The notes under the pieces: model-generated
What the model saw: only the letters and a program-made list of their open reading frames with translations
The model's database searches: none
Told to the model about the DNA's origin: nothing
Position numbers and translations under genes: made by a program
In this document: piece by piece, positions 35,701 through 48,030 of the stretch
Layout: the number at the start of each line of letters is the position of its first letter
Numbering within the stretch: the stretch's first letter is position 1
NCBI GenBank assembly: GCA_902729315.2
Contig: LR746269.1
Span: forward strand, 3,358,001-3,422,000
Direction of reading: 5' to 3'
Length of the DNA stretch: 64,000 nucleotides
DNA from: Spirodela intermedia
Taxonomy: Eukaryota > Streptophyta > Magnoliopsida > Alismatales > Araceae

Positions 35701-37692
35701 ATTATCACCCAAAATCAGAGGCATTGACAATTTAGATTTTTCTTTCAACTGATGTTAATTTTGTGTTTCCTCTCATTTAAAGCCTTCTGCTATTTCTGTA
35801 AATATCATGAGACCTTAATAATAATAACTGTTACAGAAAGCAGGATAAGGCTCTCCCTCCCTCCCTCCCTCCACTGGGTAGACAGACGGGGGCAGCGCAT
35901 TTGATGTTTTGGATTACTTATTCCTTTACTCTCAGCTTCTTGTTCACAGAGATTGTGGAGTCCAGAAAACTACTTAGGAATCACCTTTGGAAGAGGAAGT
36001 AATTAGATTGGTGTAATCAGCTTGGATAAGAGTTCCATTCTGTCCATACAAGGTTCTCTTCTCTTTCATACTAGTTTCTATAGAGTGAGATCTCTCAACC
36101 TTTCTCACTGAATATAGAAGAATCCCTCCAAGCCACATAAACCTTAGTGGCATTATCTTTTTATACTCTCTTCTAAATTTTTCACTATACGTAAATCTCA
36201 GCGGCATTATCTTCGTACAATCTCTTCTAAATTTTTCACTATACGTAAATCTGGCATTATCTTCCTATAATCTCTTCTACATTTTTCACCATATGTAAAT
36301 CCCAATGGCATCATCTTCTTATACTCTATTCTACATTTTATACTATATTTACTAGTGATACTTTCGGTATGCACATTCTTGGTGGATAACACGAGTAGCA
36401 ATCTAACTTCCACAGAGGGCATTTATACCTTTAAGATTCTAACAGTTTTTCTCCATGTTTAACAAATAGATAGCATAAAACACTTGATCAAAAACAAATT
36501 GGAACATCTCCTTGTCTACTACGACAAAAGAGGATATTATTTTCAAGCATGCATCCACATATATCGAACTATTGGAAATTAAGCTTGGGAGATTAAAAAA
36601 TGGTCATACCGCTCAAAATGAGGCTGTAAGATTTCCCACAGAAAATTAAGGTCAATCGAAAGAAAATGTTTACCAGATATGAAGCCAAAGTTTTGAGCTA
36701 TTATGTGATTCATGTCAATGAAATGACAGCATATTAAAACATTACTCCATGAGTCCGCACTAAAATTGTAGAAAGCTTTAGATAGAACCAAGGCACAAGA
36801 AGAAAGGTCTCGCCAAGACATTCATGCCACTTACTGTTAGTCGTAGCGAAACCACACATCATTTGGAAACAGGAATGCTTCATGAGAGAAAATCGGAGCG
36901 AAAAATGGTAATTATATTTTAGAAACCAACCGTACAAAACAGCAGAACGTAACATCAAGGCAAATGTTGTTTGTAATGTAGCCGATTGCAAGCAAGGAAA
37001 TACCGCACAGATCGTACTGAAGCATTTATGTTGATTCCGAGACTCTAAACTAAGTATCACCGACTTCCAGGGAGATATTTCATTTAAAAAAAGATAAAAG
37101 AAAGACACGATAGCAGAAACAAGGGATAGCAGCCGTCCGAAGAGCTCTACTTTTCAATTTAGGTTGAGTGCTGAACCAGAAATGCATAAACTGAAAAAAA
37201 AAAATAGAAACTACTCTGAATGAGGTTGAAGGCATATTTTCCTGCTATGACTTCACCATTTTGAAAAAGATATCACGCCAAAAAAAAAAGGTATCATAAG
37301 GACAGCGGGAAAATGCAAGGCGAGCATTGATCCTTCACCTGGCGCACGATCTTTTGAGAAATATCGGCCGGAGCTGATGCAGAAGCCTCTACCACCGGCA
37401 ATCCACCACCATCGGCATCCTCCACAGTCACTTCCTTGGCCTCCTCTCCGTCCAAAAAGGGAGGAAGAAGAGGAGACTGTCGTGGAGGTACAGGCATCGG
37501 TGAAACCTCCGTCGGCTCCGAGTTACGCCCCTCGGCTGATTCACCTCCATCCGCCGATCCTTCCGCCACAGGACCTGCTTCAGAGCTGGCCGCCACTTCC
37601 AACTCCACGTAAAGAGGCGGCACCGGGCAAGACGGCGGAGAGGCCGCCAGAAGCGGAGAGCAGCCGCCGGACCCCTCTCGGTCGCCTTCCAT
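32731..37692 (-). CDS. LARP6: La-related protein 6 (LARP6), 11 exons
   Basis: An RNA-binding protein of the La superfamily. Exons: 37692-37339, 35621-35540, 34183-34089, 33999-33928, 33849-33770, 33663-33603, 33487-33440, 33327-33259, 33181-33053, 32964-32907, 32822-32731. All have GT-AG borders and matching phases, giving 379 residues. An acidic/Pro-rich N-terminus (1-108) is followed by the La motif (about 109-190: QKIVRQVEYYFSDENLPTDK, ASFRRMKKL), an RRM (about 200-287: CTVLVENLPEDC, HALVEYETPDAAERA, LNDEKNWRSGMRVELLL), a basic Gly/Arg patch (RRKQRGKGGQRS) and a C-terminal SUZ-C-type tail (GPRMPDGTRGFAMGRGKPPP). The exon 9 to 10 joint rests on phase and weak similarity; it is the least certain border. 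A TATA box lies 69 bases before the ATG. Confidence 0.93.
36120..36345. repeat. Tandem repeat of about 65 bp in LARP6 intron 1
   Basis: Three to four imperfect units of the type ggcattatctt...tctcttctaaatttttcactatacgtaaatct follow each other. They lie in the 35622-37338 intron and are probably transposon-derived. Confidence 0.7.
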
Positions 37693-37760
37693 CTGTCCGA
37701 GAGGGGCGGCGACGGCGCGTTAGACACACCGTCACGAGCCTCCCCGTCTCTCCGCTCGCC

Positions 37761-37768
37761 AATTTATA
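37761..37768 (-). promoter_or_regulatory. TATA box of LARP6
   Basis: TATAAATT on the minus strand, 69-76 bases upstream of the LARP6 ATG, in an otherwise GC-rich context. A normal distance for a plant core promoter with a short leader. Confidence 0.6.
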
Positions 37769-38909
37769 GGGCGTTCCGAAGGAGGGACGGGCGCCTTCTA
37801 ACTTGCCCTTCTTCATGCCGACCTCTCACTCTCACGCCACGTAGCAACGCAGCAGCTTAACCCGCAGTCGCGCTTAGTTGCTCCCACGAACTGAAACCCA
37901 TTTAAAGAAACACTAAGTGTGGGTCTTCACATAATCAGAGCATTAAACCGTTGCTGATTTGGGCTCATACCAAAAATATGCTCGCATAAACCGGTAAAAA
38001 TAACTCCGCAACGAAATTCAGAAACTTTATTTCAAATAATTTAAGATATAATATTTTTATATAATTTCAAAAAACACTCGTGAAAATAACTTAATAAGTT
38101 ACTTGTAAATTAGACATTTTACCAAATTGACACTCCATTAAAGCTGTTCTAATTATGAGAGGAGGCCTAAATCGGTCTTTTCTGAAATTCTATCTAACTT
38201 TTTGCCACGTCCGATGCATGTACTGCCTCAAAGTTTTTACTATTTTTACTATGTTTTAGGGTTGACTTAAAGTGTGATGAACTCTGAAAGCCACAACCAC
38301 CACAGCTTTGGAGGTAGCTTCACGAGTTTGAATTTATCTGAATTTGTGCAGATTTTCAGGTGTATTCATGTTCGTTTATATGTATGGAACCAAACAAAAT
38401 TAGAAGCTAGTTCCAAGTTGGACATGACTTAGCAAAGCCATTTCTAATGAGTCCATGAACGAATAGAACTGTTGCGATGTTGACATGATGTCAAAGTCGT
38501 TCAACACTGCACATCTTTGGACATGTTTTTGTCTAGGTTTGACCATGACTCCCGAAAGTCAATCTCTAGATATATCTAGAAATCAATAAAAATAGATGCC
38601 TCTGCAGGCAAATAGGTTAGACCTCGTCCTCCAAGGGCTTTGGCTTCAAAATCAGTCGTAGAGAGGAAGATCCGTGCTTTACTCCACAAATGTCACTCAA
38701 TCACCCCGTACCTCCATCCTTTGACACTGTACCTACTTATCAACCCTCAGTAGAGAGAGAGAGCGAGAAAAGATGATTGACCGAACTAGACATGTATAAA
38801 CTTAGACCAAATGGGGGGAGGAGCTGAGGTTGAGGCTGTGAATCGCTGAAACATCTGCAGATGGGCATTCGGAAGAAAGTTGATGGGTGGCTACAGCTTC
38901 GAGACTCGG
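37769..38909. other. Intergenic between LARP6 and prefoldin 6
   Basis: About 1.1 kb holding the LARP6 upstream region and the prefoldin 3' untranslated region. No other gene is seen. Confidence 0.5.
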
Positions 38910-40731
38910 CTACGACTTGGACTTGGCAGCCTGTAGATTCTGAATCTTCTGTTGCAATTTCAGGACCTGCGCGGAATCCAACCAGAAAAAATAAAAATGA
39001 GAGACTTACCACAGCATAGCCACAAGGCATTGCAGAATGAAGATCATTGACCAAAAAAGCCCGCTGATTTCCGAATTATATAATTCGATGGAAATCTAGA
39101 AATCGGATAATATGTCAACCAGACGGATTCAAATCAGAAGGCCGGCCATCTCGGGTTAAATAACACAGGCAAATTCTCCACTCTGAAAGACCGCCGACCA
39201 AATTGTATTGAACGATAGATGTTATTTTCCTTTGAGAAGATTTTCGGGTGGAAATATCAGACGCCCTTTTTCTTTTTCTTTTTCTTTTTTTCTGAGCCTG
39301 AGCTAAAATAAAGCCCGGAACGGCCTGTCGAAGTAGCCCCGCCACTTCTGTCTCATACGGAGTAAAAAGACCAGGCAGCCCCGCCAATTCTATCAGAGTT
39401 AAACGCTCCATATTTTTTTACCGGAATCGCCAAGAAAATCTCTCAAAAAGTGCCAAAAGCATGAATGTTGACCGTAGGATTCGTGGATTTTACAGAGCAA
39501 ACAAAATAATAAAGAGGAAAAGAAACACAAGATAGCATAAACTGAAGGCGTGTGTAGGAAGACGTTTTGATGAGAAACTAAGTTATCACCAGATCCATCC
39601 AACCGACACATGGATGGACTCCTAATACAAGAGTTAGATGATGTTCTCACGACTGGCCCAGGATTCAATAGAACACTTTAACCAGCCCAAGACTGTGCTT
39701 CATATGACATAGCTAGCCTAAAAGTCGTTAATTTCATAAAGGTTCAACCTAAATGAATAATAAAACAACAGTGACAAGCAACCAACGAAGTCGCTTTCCC
39801 TTTCTGCAGAAAAATCACGATGATGCTGACCAAACACATTCCATAATCCCCGTTTATTCAATCACCAAACCTCCCCTTCTGCTTTCATCTAATAAACTGA
39901 TGTAAGATGAATCACGGGAAAAGGTATAGAGAGAACGAACTGAAAGAAATCTGGATCTGATTGGCCTCAACTTGCCATTAATGAAAGAAAACGGAAGAGG
40001 AGTTGCTATCACAATTGACCCTTCCACGGATTCCACAGTGAAGCTATCAGATGACTAATTTGGCCTTCTCTGTTACTAACCGAAATCGACCTAGAATGAT
40101 GATGGATCAAGCACTCCCTTTTCTTTCCATTACCAACATCACAGACCTAAAAGGAGAAAAGATCGTTGATCAAACCCTCACCACTATCAAATGAGAGAGA
40201 AAAAGAGCGGGAATTGAGGTTAAGGGACACACCATCTAGTTCGTACAACAACCTTACCTAATAGAAGAGAGATGTGGAGTGACAAAATTGCCAGTCGCTT
40301 CCTCCTTTACATAAGGAAAGAAAAGGCAGGGCTGTTGTGCTATATGCAACAAATCAGAAAACGAGAATGGATACACCGGAGATCTGCAACACAGAGCGGC
40401 CAAGGCCGGCAGTGACACGAGCGTTGGGACTGCGCTTCCCCCACCTGATCTCGTCGGAGCATTTGGAGAAGATGAAGGACAGAAGAACATTGCGGAATCA
40501 AAAACTCAGGCTCCTCCTGAAGAATTTTCCAGATCCAAAAATCGGCGGAAGAAGAGTCTTGGCAACAGAAATAAAAAGGATACAGAAAGGTTGATCCTCT
40601 ACCCCAGACCCTCCAACTAGTTTCAGGGAAACGAGAAATGATTAAAAGAGACAGAACAGGTGGATGCGGTAAAGAAGGTGCTTGATATACATATATATAT
40701 ATATATATAAGAAGGTGCTTGATATACATAT

Positions 40732-40776
<45 letters not shown>

Positions 40777-43482
40777 GAGCGAGAGAGACACACACATAAA
40801 CACAGACAGACAGACAGACAGACAGACAGAGACACACAGGCAAACAGGCAGATAAAAAAAAGAGAAGGAAAGAGGAAGAACGAAAGGAATAGAGATGATG
40901 AAAACACCATTACACCTAGCCAGATGTGGAATGGCATCACTGAAGTGCAGACAATTGGGCCCAGAACCTATCTACTGAACAAGCCGGAAAAAGATTTGAT
41001 ATGTATTTCTGATGGTTGCAAACAGTGCATAAAGCTTGGAAGACACCAACATATTTGAAATGTTCTAAGCCCGCCTTTAAATTTATTGTGAGATAATGAG
41101 GGGTGTCAGATATATTTATAGGATATACACAGAAAATGACAACTCAATAAATGTGCACACAACTTTATGAACAATTTTACAAGAAGTTGGACAGTTTAAA
41201 CTCTAGATAAAGGGATTTCTATATCATCTTAAAAACTTGTAAAATACCTTCGTACTAAAAAAAATTAAGAAGCTAGCATAAAAAGGTGAAAAACAAGTAA
41301 AGCTCATTGAGTTATCATTGAGCTGAGTCCACGATTAGCAAGTACCTTAAAGAGAATGATCGTGTAAATTTTCAGTGGATGCACCTTCTGAAAAGTGGCT
41401 GTTGGGTTATCATGGTTTATGCGAATGATCCTGGGTTTTATACTTATCTAATCATAGAACCAAGATGGAAATCAGATGAGTACGCCACCACACAGTTAGA
41501 TCAGGACAATTGCAGTCAAGTCTAGTAAGCCAAACTCAGAACCGAAGTAGCCTAACTTGCGAGGGAATGGGGCCGAATCACACAATGTGTTATGATACGA
41601 CTTGCCTATTCAATACGAATCATGCAAAGACTAAAATGCATATTTATTAGTTTACCGAGATACCATAGCATGGAAAAGAAAGACAAGAAAAAAAAATCCC
41701 CTCATACTTTCAACCCAACACAAACTGATCCTTTTCTCATAAAATAAAAGAAGTTGTGATAACTAATGGAGATGGAGACAACCACTGACAAAAGATGCAA
41801 CTGTTTCTTGAGACAAAGGCAGGCAGGGAGGCGAGAAGGCTGGTTCTACAGTTGTTCCTGTAGTCTCCTTCCGATTCTAAGCATTATTTTCAATCAAATC
41901 TTATAAAGGATCAGATGTGTCTGTAACTGACAGTTGAATCGGCAGACATTGTTGTGTTCTGACCCACAAACGTTTAAAAAAAATTTAACAGGAAGCTGTC
42001 AATTGTCTGGGCATTTCCCTTTGCTTGTTCCGAGCATTATCAAACCCTGAACTCCCACCACAGTCTGCTCCTTGGATTCTGTATTGATACACAGCTTTCT
42101 GGAAGGACTTGAGTGGCATTAGAGAATCGAACTACTACTGCAGCATGAAGATTTCCGTTTCTTCCCACACGTGCTTCTGTGGGGTGTCCTATTAGAGGCA
42201 TGTTTCCTTTTACAATTATTTAGTGGGCATTCTTTTCCTGATAGAAATACTTCAAGTTTAGCATGAGTGGTTTTTTGATCAATAAAGATATTTCTTGTCC
42301 ATACTCCTAGAAGTCACATTCAAGGACTAGCTCAGGTATGCATCCATGTCATTACGACGTTAGTTGTAACATGTCTGAAGATGTATAGCTCCCGGTACCA
42401 ATACGTTAAAAGTTGTTGTATTATGCTAAACATCTAGGGATCCAGGAGGGAGAAAATTCCTGATTCACATTAGAATAAGCACGTAGACATATGACTCCAA
42501 ACACTATCCTGAAGAGTTTATAGAAAAAAATTCAAAACAGGACCATATTTTGCAGGCGAAGAGAATGAAATGTACAACCCGCAGAATCCATTAATGTCCA
42601 ATTATAAAGATTAAATGAGTTAAGAAAGAGAAGAAAGCTAGTTCTTGTTGGCTTCAGTAATCACAACTAATGGTATGCAGGGAGTTTCGTCATACCTGTA
42701 ACAGGGGACAGATATAAACCTAACGAAATTACGCCACTGGTATCATGCGTCCAACTCATTCGGCAAAATAATCAGCAATGCAAATATGAATATTGAATAA
42801 TAAATACGGAACAAACCGTTTCTCTCTTGCTATTCTGTTGGTCTTCCAAGTCCTGAAGTGTCCCATCCAGACGTTTCCTATAGTAACACACAGGAATTAT
42901 CCCAAGTGATATCAGTTTCGCAAAATTATTCAAGAGCTTCGTAAAGCTGGCCACAAGCCAAGAATTTTTGGGAATTCGGACGATGCATACAGCTCGCCAG
43001 AGATGTACTCTATGCGTTTGCGGACGTTGGCGTTGGCCTCGGCGAGGTCCTGCTTCACGAGCACAGGACCAATCAACTTGTACACATTGGCGTCTTCTTT
43101 CAGTAGGTCTAATTCCTGAGCAGGGAAACAAGGAATGGAACCAGTAGGCCCACAAGTTGAAGCGATCATCAATACATCCGTTCGAGGGATGTAGAGAGCC
43201 TACGCACTCCAGAGGCCAGGACTAAATTACCTTGAGCACGAGCTCATTCTCTCCGAGCTGGATGGTGTACTGCTTCCTCACCTGGTGGTTCTTCGCAATG
43301 TCTGCGAGTAGCCGATCGCAGGATCAAACGGCGATGTCAATTTAGGGTTCATTCAACGCGAATAGGAAGCCCTCTCTGCACGGTCCGTCGCACATACCTT
43401 TCTGGATCTTGCTGAGGGCGTTGGCATGGTTCTCGAGGTCGCGCTGGAGCTCCCGGGCTGCCGCCGTAGACGACGATGCCAT
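38910..43482 (-). CDS. PFD6: Prefoldin subunit 6
   Basis: A beta-type subunit of the hexameric prefoldin chaperone, which passes unfolded actin and tubulin to the CCT chaperonin. Exons: 43482-43398, 43301-43231, 43115-42991, 42877-42817, 38966-38910. All GT-AG borders and phases fit, giving 132 residues, the usual length. Seen: N-terminal coiled coil (ARELQRDLENHANALSKIQK), the central hairpin region (QYTIQLGENELVLKELDLL, DANVYKLIGPVLVKQDLAEA) and the C-terminal coil (RLDGTLQDLEDQQNSKRET, then VLKLQQKIQNLQAAKSKS). The last intron is about 3.85 kb and isolates a tiny 19-codon final exon. The exon is safe because the sequence matches the family tail and the phase closes. Confidence 0.95.
40672..40835. 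repeat. Compound microsatellite in prefoldin intron 4
   Basis: Two copies of a gaaggtgcttgatatacata unit are each followed by (TA)n/(TACA)n runs, then gagaga and a (CAGA)n tract of about seven units ending near 40830. Probably highly variable between individuals. Confidence 0.85.
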
Positions 43483-43839
43483 CTCCTTCTCCCTGCGTCT
43501 CACACTCCCTCCGTCCCCCACTCTCTAAATACCGAAGAGGAGTCCACCTGACCAGACGGGCCTCTCCTATAACCCTCGCTCAAACCCGACCCCTCCCCCC
43601 TCGGTCCACGACCGAGTCAGACCAGGCCCTCAGGGAGGTCCTACGAAAACCTAACGCTCAACAATGAATCTCTTAGTCACCAATCCTTGTCCGGCCTGTG
43701 GATCCCATCTTTCACATCATCCTCACCATCCCTCTTCTCTCTCTCTCTCTTGCTAATCGAAAAGTGGTTAGGTGATGCACATTTGACTAATTTTTCTAGA
43801 AATTATTGGTGTTGCTGCAGCGGAAGTTTCAAAAGAATA
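43483..43839. other. Upstream region of prefoldin 6
   Basis: The GC-rich first 170 bases are likely leader and promoter. A weak TATA-like TATTTAGA (minus) lies near 43523-43531 and a (CT)n run at 43736-43750. No gene. Confidence 0.45.
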
Positions 43840-44665
43840 GAAATGAGGTCATGAATCCACAAGACACAAAATTAGAAACTAAAGAAGAATAGAATTTGGG
43901 CTCTGAAATTCTTAAATCCTTGAATCCACAAGGATTGAAAAATACATTGGAATCCAGAAGCCGTGTGGATTTAAGATCTTATGCCACTTGATGTTATGAT
44001 GGTTGTATGAATACTAAAAATCAAAGGTAAAATTTACAAGATACATTTATTTTTTAAATTCCTGAATCTACAAAGATTAATTTTGAATGATCCTTGAATC
44101 CACAAAGATCAAAAGATGCACTTAAATCTACAAGAAGTCAGAACATTGAATCCACAAGAAATGAAAGTCAAAGTGTTAAAAAAATAAAAATCATATTTTG
44201 AATTCACAAGGCATGAAATTTTTATATTCTTGAAGTCAAAAAGATTAATTTTGAAGAATATTTAAATCCACAAATATCAATAGACGTCTTTGAATTGACA
44301 AAGATTGTTTGAATTCACAAGTACTCAAAAATCACATAAAGAGAAAGAACTTTGTTATTGATCCTCTCCTGAAATTACAACATTACAGCCATTAAATAGG
44401 TTGAAATATGTTATAACTGTCCTTTAAACTTAGAAAAATAGTGAAATAAGATTAAAGTGAATAAATGGGTAAAAGTTAAGATCGTACAAATTTGAAATAT
44501 TATCCACGTGATTTTGGCCCTAAATCCTTAGATGTTAGGCTCTAAGTCGTTATGGGCCTTTAAGTTTTGTATCCATGTTTTTACATTTTCACACCATCTA
44601 TGTCACAAATTTTGGGCCTTTCTCATTTTTTGAAGTGATGCGCTGTATTAGTCTCCCCCCTATTT
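43840..44665 (-). repeat. LTR-like repeat segment, copy 1
   Basis: A segment rich in gaatccacaaggatt-type units that is repeated directly at 46215-46915. Shared landmarks in order: caagacacaaaat, a ccacttgat/ccacttgac joint, the cacaaagagaaagaa block, cctgaaattac, ttttgggcctttctc and a final tgaagtgatg. At 43975-43986 the minus strand reads TGGCATAAGATC, a degenerate initiator-Met primer-binding site. Confidence 0.65.
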
Positions 44666-45007
44666 GTAAATAATTCATTAGCAAGTCTTCATGAGGCTTA
44701 AAATAGTAATTATTTAGATTCCTCATATTAAGTATTGATGATATGTTCACTTCTAGTTGTAAATGTCATTAATCTTAATGATTTATGTCTTCTTCTTCTT
44801 CAACTTATGATGATTACAATATTGTGAATAGTCCATAAATCTATTTCTTTACAAGCATCTCATGATTAAATCACATATTTAAAGACTACTTTTTGTGCTT
44901 TCTTATTAGTTGTCACCTTATAATTAGATGAAAATTACTTTTTAAAACCTCATGCATTACTTTGATATTATCTACCATAACAATAATTGTCAAGTTGTAT
45001 ATTTATT

Positions 45008-45143
45008 TTTCTTGAAGAGAAGCTTCATGTCTTTGCTTTGATTTATCCCATGAAATACAATGAGTCAAATTACCAAGTGTACTATTTATTATCTTTGTTT
45101 GTTCATTAATTTGGGAATGACTAATACTACGAAATTTTAAACA
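45008..45143 (-). pseudogene. Ty3 integrase fragment, copy 1
   Basis: Minus-strand translation gives LKFRSISHSQINEQTKIINS followed by TLGNLTHCISWDKSKQ. Ty3/gypsy integrase has LKFSSAYHPQTDGQTEVVNR, then a SLGNLLRC-type stretch. The key HPQ-x-x-GQ motif has decayed to HSQ-x-x-EQ. Only about 45 residues remain. Confidence 0.7.
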
Positions 45144-45180
45144 TGAATAAGACAAAAACATTGTAGCTTGTATTTATTTT

Positions 45181-45283
45181 TATTTTGATTTATCTCTCAA
45201 AATACAATGAGTCAAATAACCAACTATATTTACCTCAGATTGCCCATTGATTTGGTAGTGAATTATATCACAAATTTCAAGTA
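45181..45283 (-). pseudogene. Ty3 integrase fragment, copy 2
   Basis: The same part of integrase again, as QINGQSEVNIVGYLTHCILRDKS-like sequence split over frames, next to copy 1. The shared blocks caaaatacaatgagtcaaat and cccattgatttgg versus ttcattaatttgg show a local duplication or two nested elements. Confidence 0.6.
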
Positions 45284-46214
45284 CAAATCAAATCTCTTAC
45301 AAATTGTAGCTAGACATAAAGCAAAAAAATTATATGTTTATGAGAGATGATAGATTTTGAGACTTACGTAGCCTCTATGGCAAATTAGATACTTACATGT
45401 CACTCTATGAAAAACAAGTTACATACTTACACTCCATTATTGACTACTTCATTAGTGGTCTACTTTTTTCTAAAATTTCACATTTTTTCCCAACAAAATG
45501 ATGCAAGATGGCATTCCTCAAATAACAAAGCCCTTGCATTCACAATTCTTGCATCACATTTTATATTCTTGATAATTTAATATATGGATAATCTAAGAGC
45601 TAACCAAGAAATTTCAGTCATATCATCAAATATCTTTATTGCTACTTCTACCCCAAATAAGTTTCTTTTCTTCATGCATTCAATATTTGATATAACAATA
45701 TAATCAACATTTCTCCAAAAAAAACTATGAAAGGAGGCCAATATAAAATAATATTAGACTCAAGCAAAAAAAAACTAGTACTAGTTGTGATGTAGGAGTT
45801 GATCTTCTTCTTTTGATGTGAGCATGAGTCTCTTCATGACCAATAAATGAGAATGTAATTCTTTGTTATGTTTCCTATTACTAAATCTATATAAATAAAG
45901 AATACATATACTCATATAATTTTCATAAGTTGGCTATCTCTATGTAAGATGTTTCAACTCATTCCATACTTTATGAATATCAAATAAAAATCTTCTAATG
46001 TAATAACCCTTGCTATAATTTTTTTACTGTATTATTAATATATTGACACTTCTGACTGATATTTTCTTGAAAATCATAAAAGGCTGTCTTAGGGTGCCTA
46101 CCTCACAAGTGACATCCTTAGTACAATTGACTCTTCCTCCAAGTGACATCTTCAAAAGAATAAATCTAAAACTCTAGACCTTCCCTTGATATCCCTTGAT
46201 ATAGAGAAAGCTGT

Positions 46215-46915
46215 TTAGAAATCAAGGTTTGAATTCATAAGACAAAAAATTATAAATTAAATAATAAAAAAATTAGGCTTTGAATCTATAAGACAAACTT
46301 TCTCAATGTTTAAATTCAGAAAGATTGTTTTGGCCAATCCGTTAATCTACGAAGATTAGAAAACACGATTGAATCTACAAACATCACTCTAATACCACTT
46401 GACATAGTGAAAGTCTGTGTACATGATAAAAATTGAGAATTGAGTCCATAACACGAAAATTTGAAGTGATATAAAAATAAAAATTAAGTTTTGAATCCAC
46501 AAGAAAGATTTTATTTCCTCTTGAATTCTTAGACAATTATTTTTAAAATCCTTCAATCTATAAAGATTAGAGGACGTTCCTAAATCCATAAGTAATTATA
46601 AATCTCACAAAGAGAAAGAAATTCATGTTATTAATCCTCCCTTGAAATTACCGCATTCTAGTAATGATAAAATATGTTTTGACTAGCCATAAAACTATGA
46701 TCAGTCAACAAAAATTAGATTAAAGACAAAACAAGCGCAAAAGTTGAAATCCTATAAGTCAAACACAATATCCGCACATTTTTAGGCCAAATTGATGTTG
46801 AGCTCGAAGATTCTAGGCTTTCAGATGTTTGTATCCACGTTTGTAGGTTTGTAGGCCACCTGGGTCAGTTTTGGGTCTTTTCTCGTTTTCTGAAGTAATG
46901 CCCTACATTAGATAT
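46215..46915 (-). repeat. LTR-like repeat segment, copy 2
   Basis: Direct repeat of 43840-44665 with the same order of blocks. At 46387-46397 the minus strand reads TGGTATTAGAG, one base different from the initiator-Met primer-binding site TGGTATCAGAG. It is directly preceded on that strand by CTATGTCAAG, so an LTR end may lie near 46399. Confidence 0.65.
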
Positions 46916-48030
46916 AGAACTTACAAATAGTGGAAATAAATACAGAAAACATAGGCTAGTTTCTCTGAAAGGGATACATGGGAGAGAGAGAGAGGACTAG
47001 GGATGACTTGATCTGCGGCGGACAACGACCTGGCTCTACTCCCTCGGGATGCCTCTGTCGGAGAGAGAGAGAGAGAGAGAGAGAGAGGAGCCCCCAGTTC
47101 TCTTCATCTCTGGTCTCGGGTGAGCTCGCGAAGCAGGCCGGGCCTTGGAACCCGCGCTAGTCTGAGCCCCGTCCCGACTTTCATCCTGCATGCACGAATC
47201 GAAACACTTCCTGGCTTCTTTGGCCCTCTAAACGCGTGGACCCCCGCCCTTCACTCTCATCCCTAGGGGCTGAAGGGTAAGGTAGGTAGTTACGTTGACC
47301 TAACGAGAAAAGTAAAAGAAGAGGGGGGTTTATCCATTAATTACTTTTTTTGTGCTACTTTAAGAAAAATGACCAAACGCCCCCTTGACCAGTAGCATTA
47401 CCCAGAGGTTTTCTCCCGCCAGATGGGTAGACGCCACCTTCTACGCGACAAAACCCTATGTGGGGCCCTTGCGTCAGCCACTGCCTGCCTGCCGCGCTAA
47501 GGTGTCCCGTGAAGCCACCTCTATACATAATAAGAAAAATAATTAATAATTTTCACGTGCTATGGAGACAAGGGGGGAGAGAGAGAGTGCGTACCGCTGT
47601 CTCTCTCCATCTCTCCGCTAAATACGGCGCATCCATTCACTAACGGACCTAGGCACTGGGATAGGAGGGACCCATTTCGGATACATATCGGGCCAAAATG
47701 GACCCGATTAGTCTTAATAGATGGATGACTATATTTTTTTAGTTTATCTAAATGAATGAGGACCATGAAAGCCAACTTTCACATCAAAAGCGTGCGAGGC
47801 CCGCCAAAAAGCACCTTCTTTTATTTTCTTTCTGGTTTTCTTTAAGATCGCCTCCCCTCTCTCTCTCTCTCTCTCTCTCTGGAAGTAGTCCTCGGTCGCA
47901 GTCCATTTCATTGAAGAAGACAAAGGCGGAGTTGGTGGCCAGCGCAGGGGTAGTATATATCGGGAGTTGGACTTGGTGAGGCAGCAGGCGCGCGGACTCT
48001 TCGACAAGGGACAGTGAAGTGAAGACGGCG
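46916..48030. other. Intergenic and promoter region of the DUF642 gene
   Basis: No gene is seen. A (GA)n run occurs at 47061-47086 and (CT)n at 47857-47881. A likely TATA box, TATATAT at 47954-47960, lies 71 bases before the start codon of the DUF642 gene. Confidence 0.55.
47954..47960 (+). promoter_or_regulatory. Probable TATA box of the DUF642 gene
   Basis: TATATAT set in GC-rich sequence, 71-77 bases before the ATG at 48031 and downstream of a (CT)n tract. Distance and orientation fit a core promoter. Confidence 0.55.

Larger units (their letters stand above)
44666..46214. other. AT-rich relic DNA between the two LTR-like copies
   Basis: Apart from the two integrase scraps no coding sequence is readable. 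The layout of direct copies flanking Ty3 debris fits a heavily eroded retroelement, but the integrase should be followed by more of pol and this is not visible. Confidence 0.5.

Noticed and set aside
40340-40940. Frames of 105-167 codons in prefoldin intron 4
   Set aside because: Their products are translated microsatellite (Tyr-Ile, Val-Cys-Leu-Ser runs) inside an intron.
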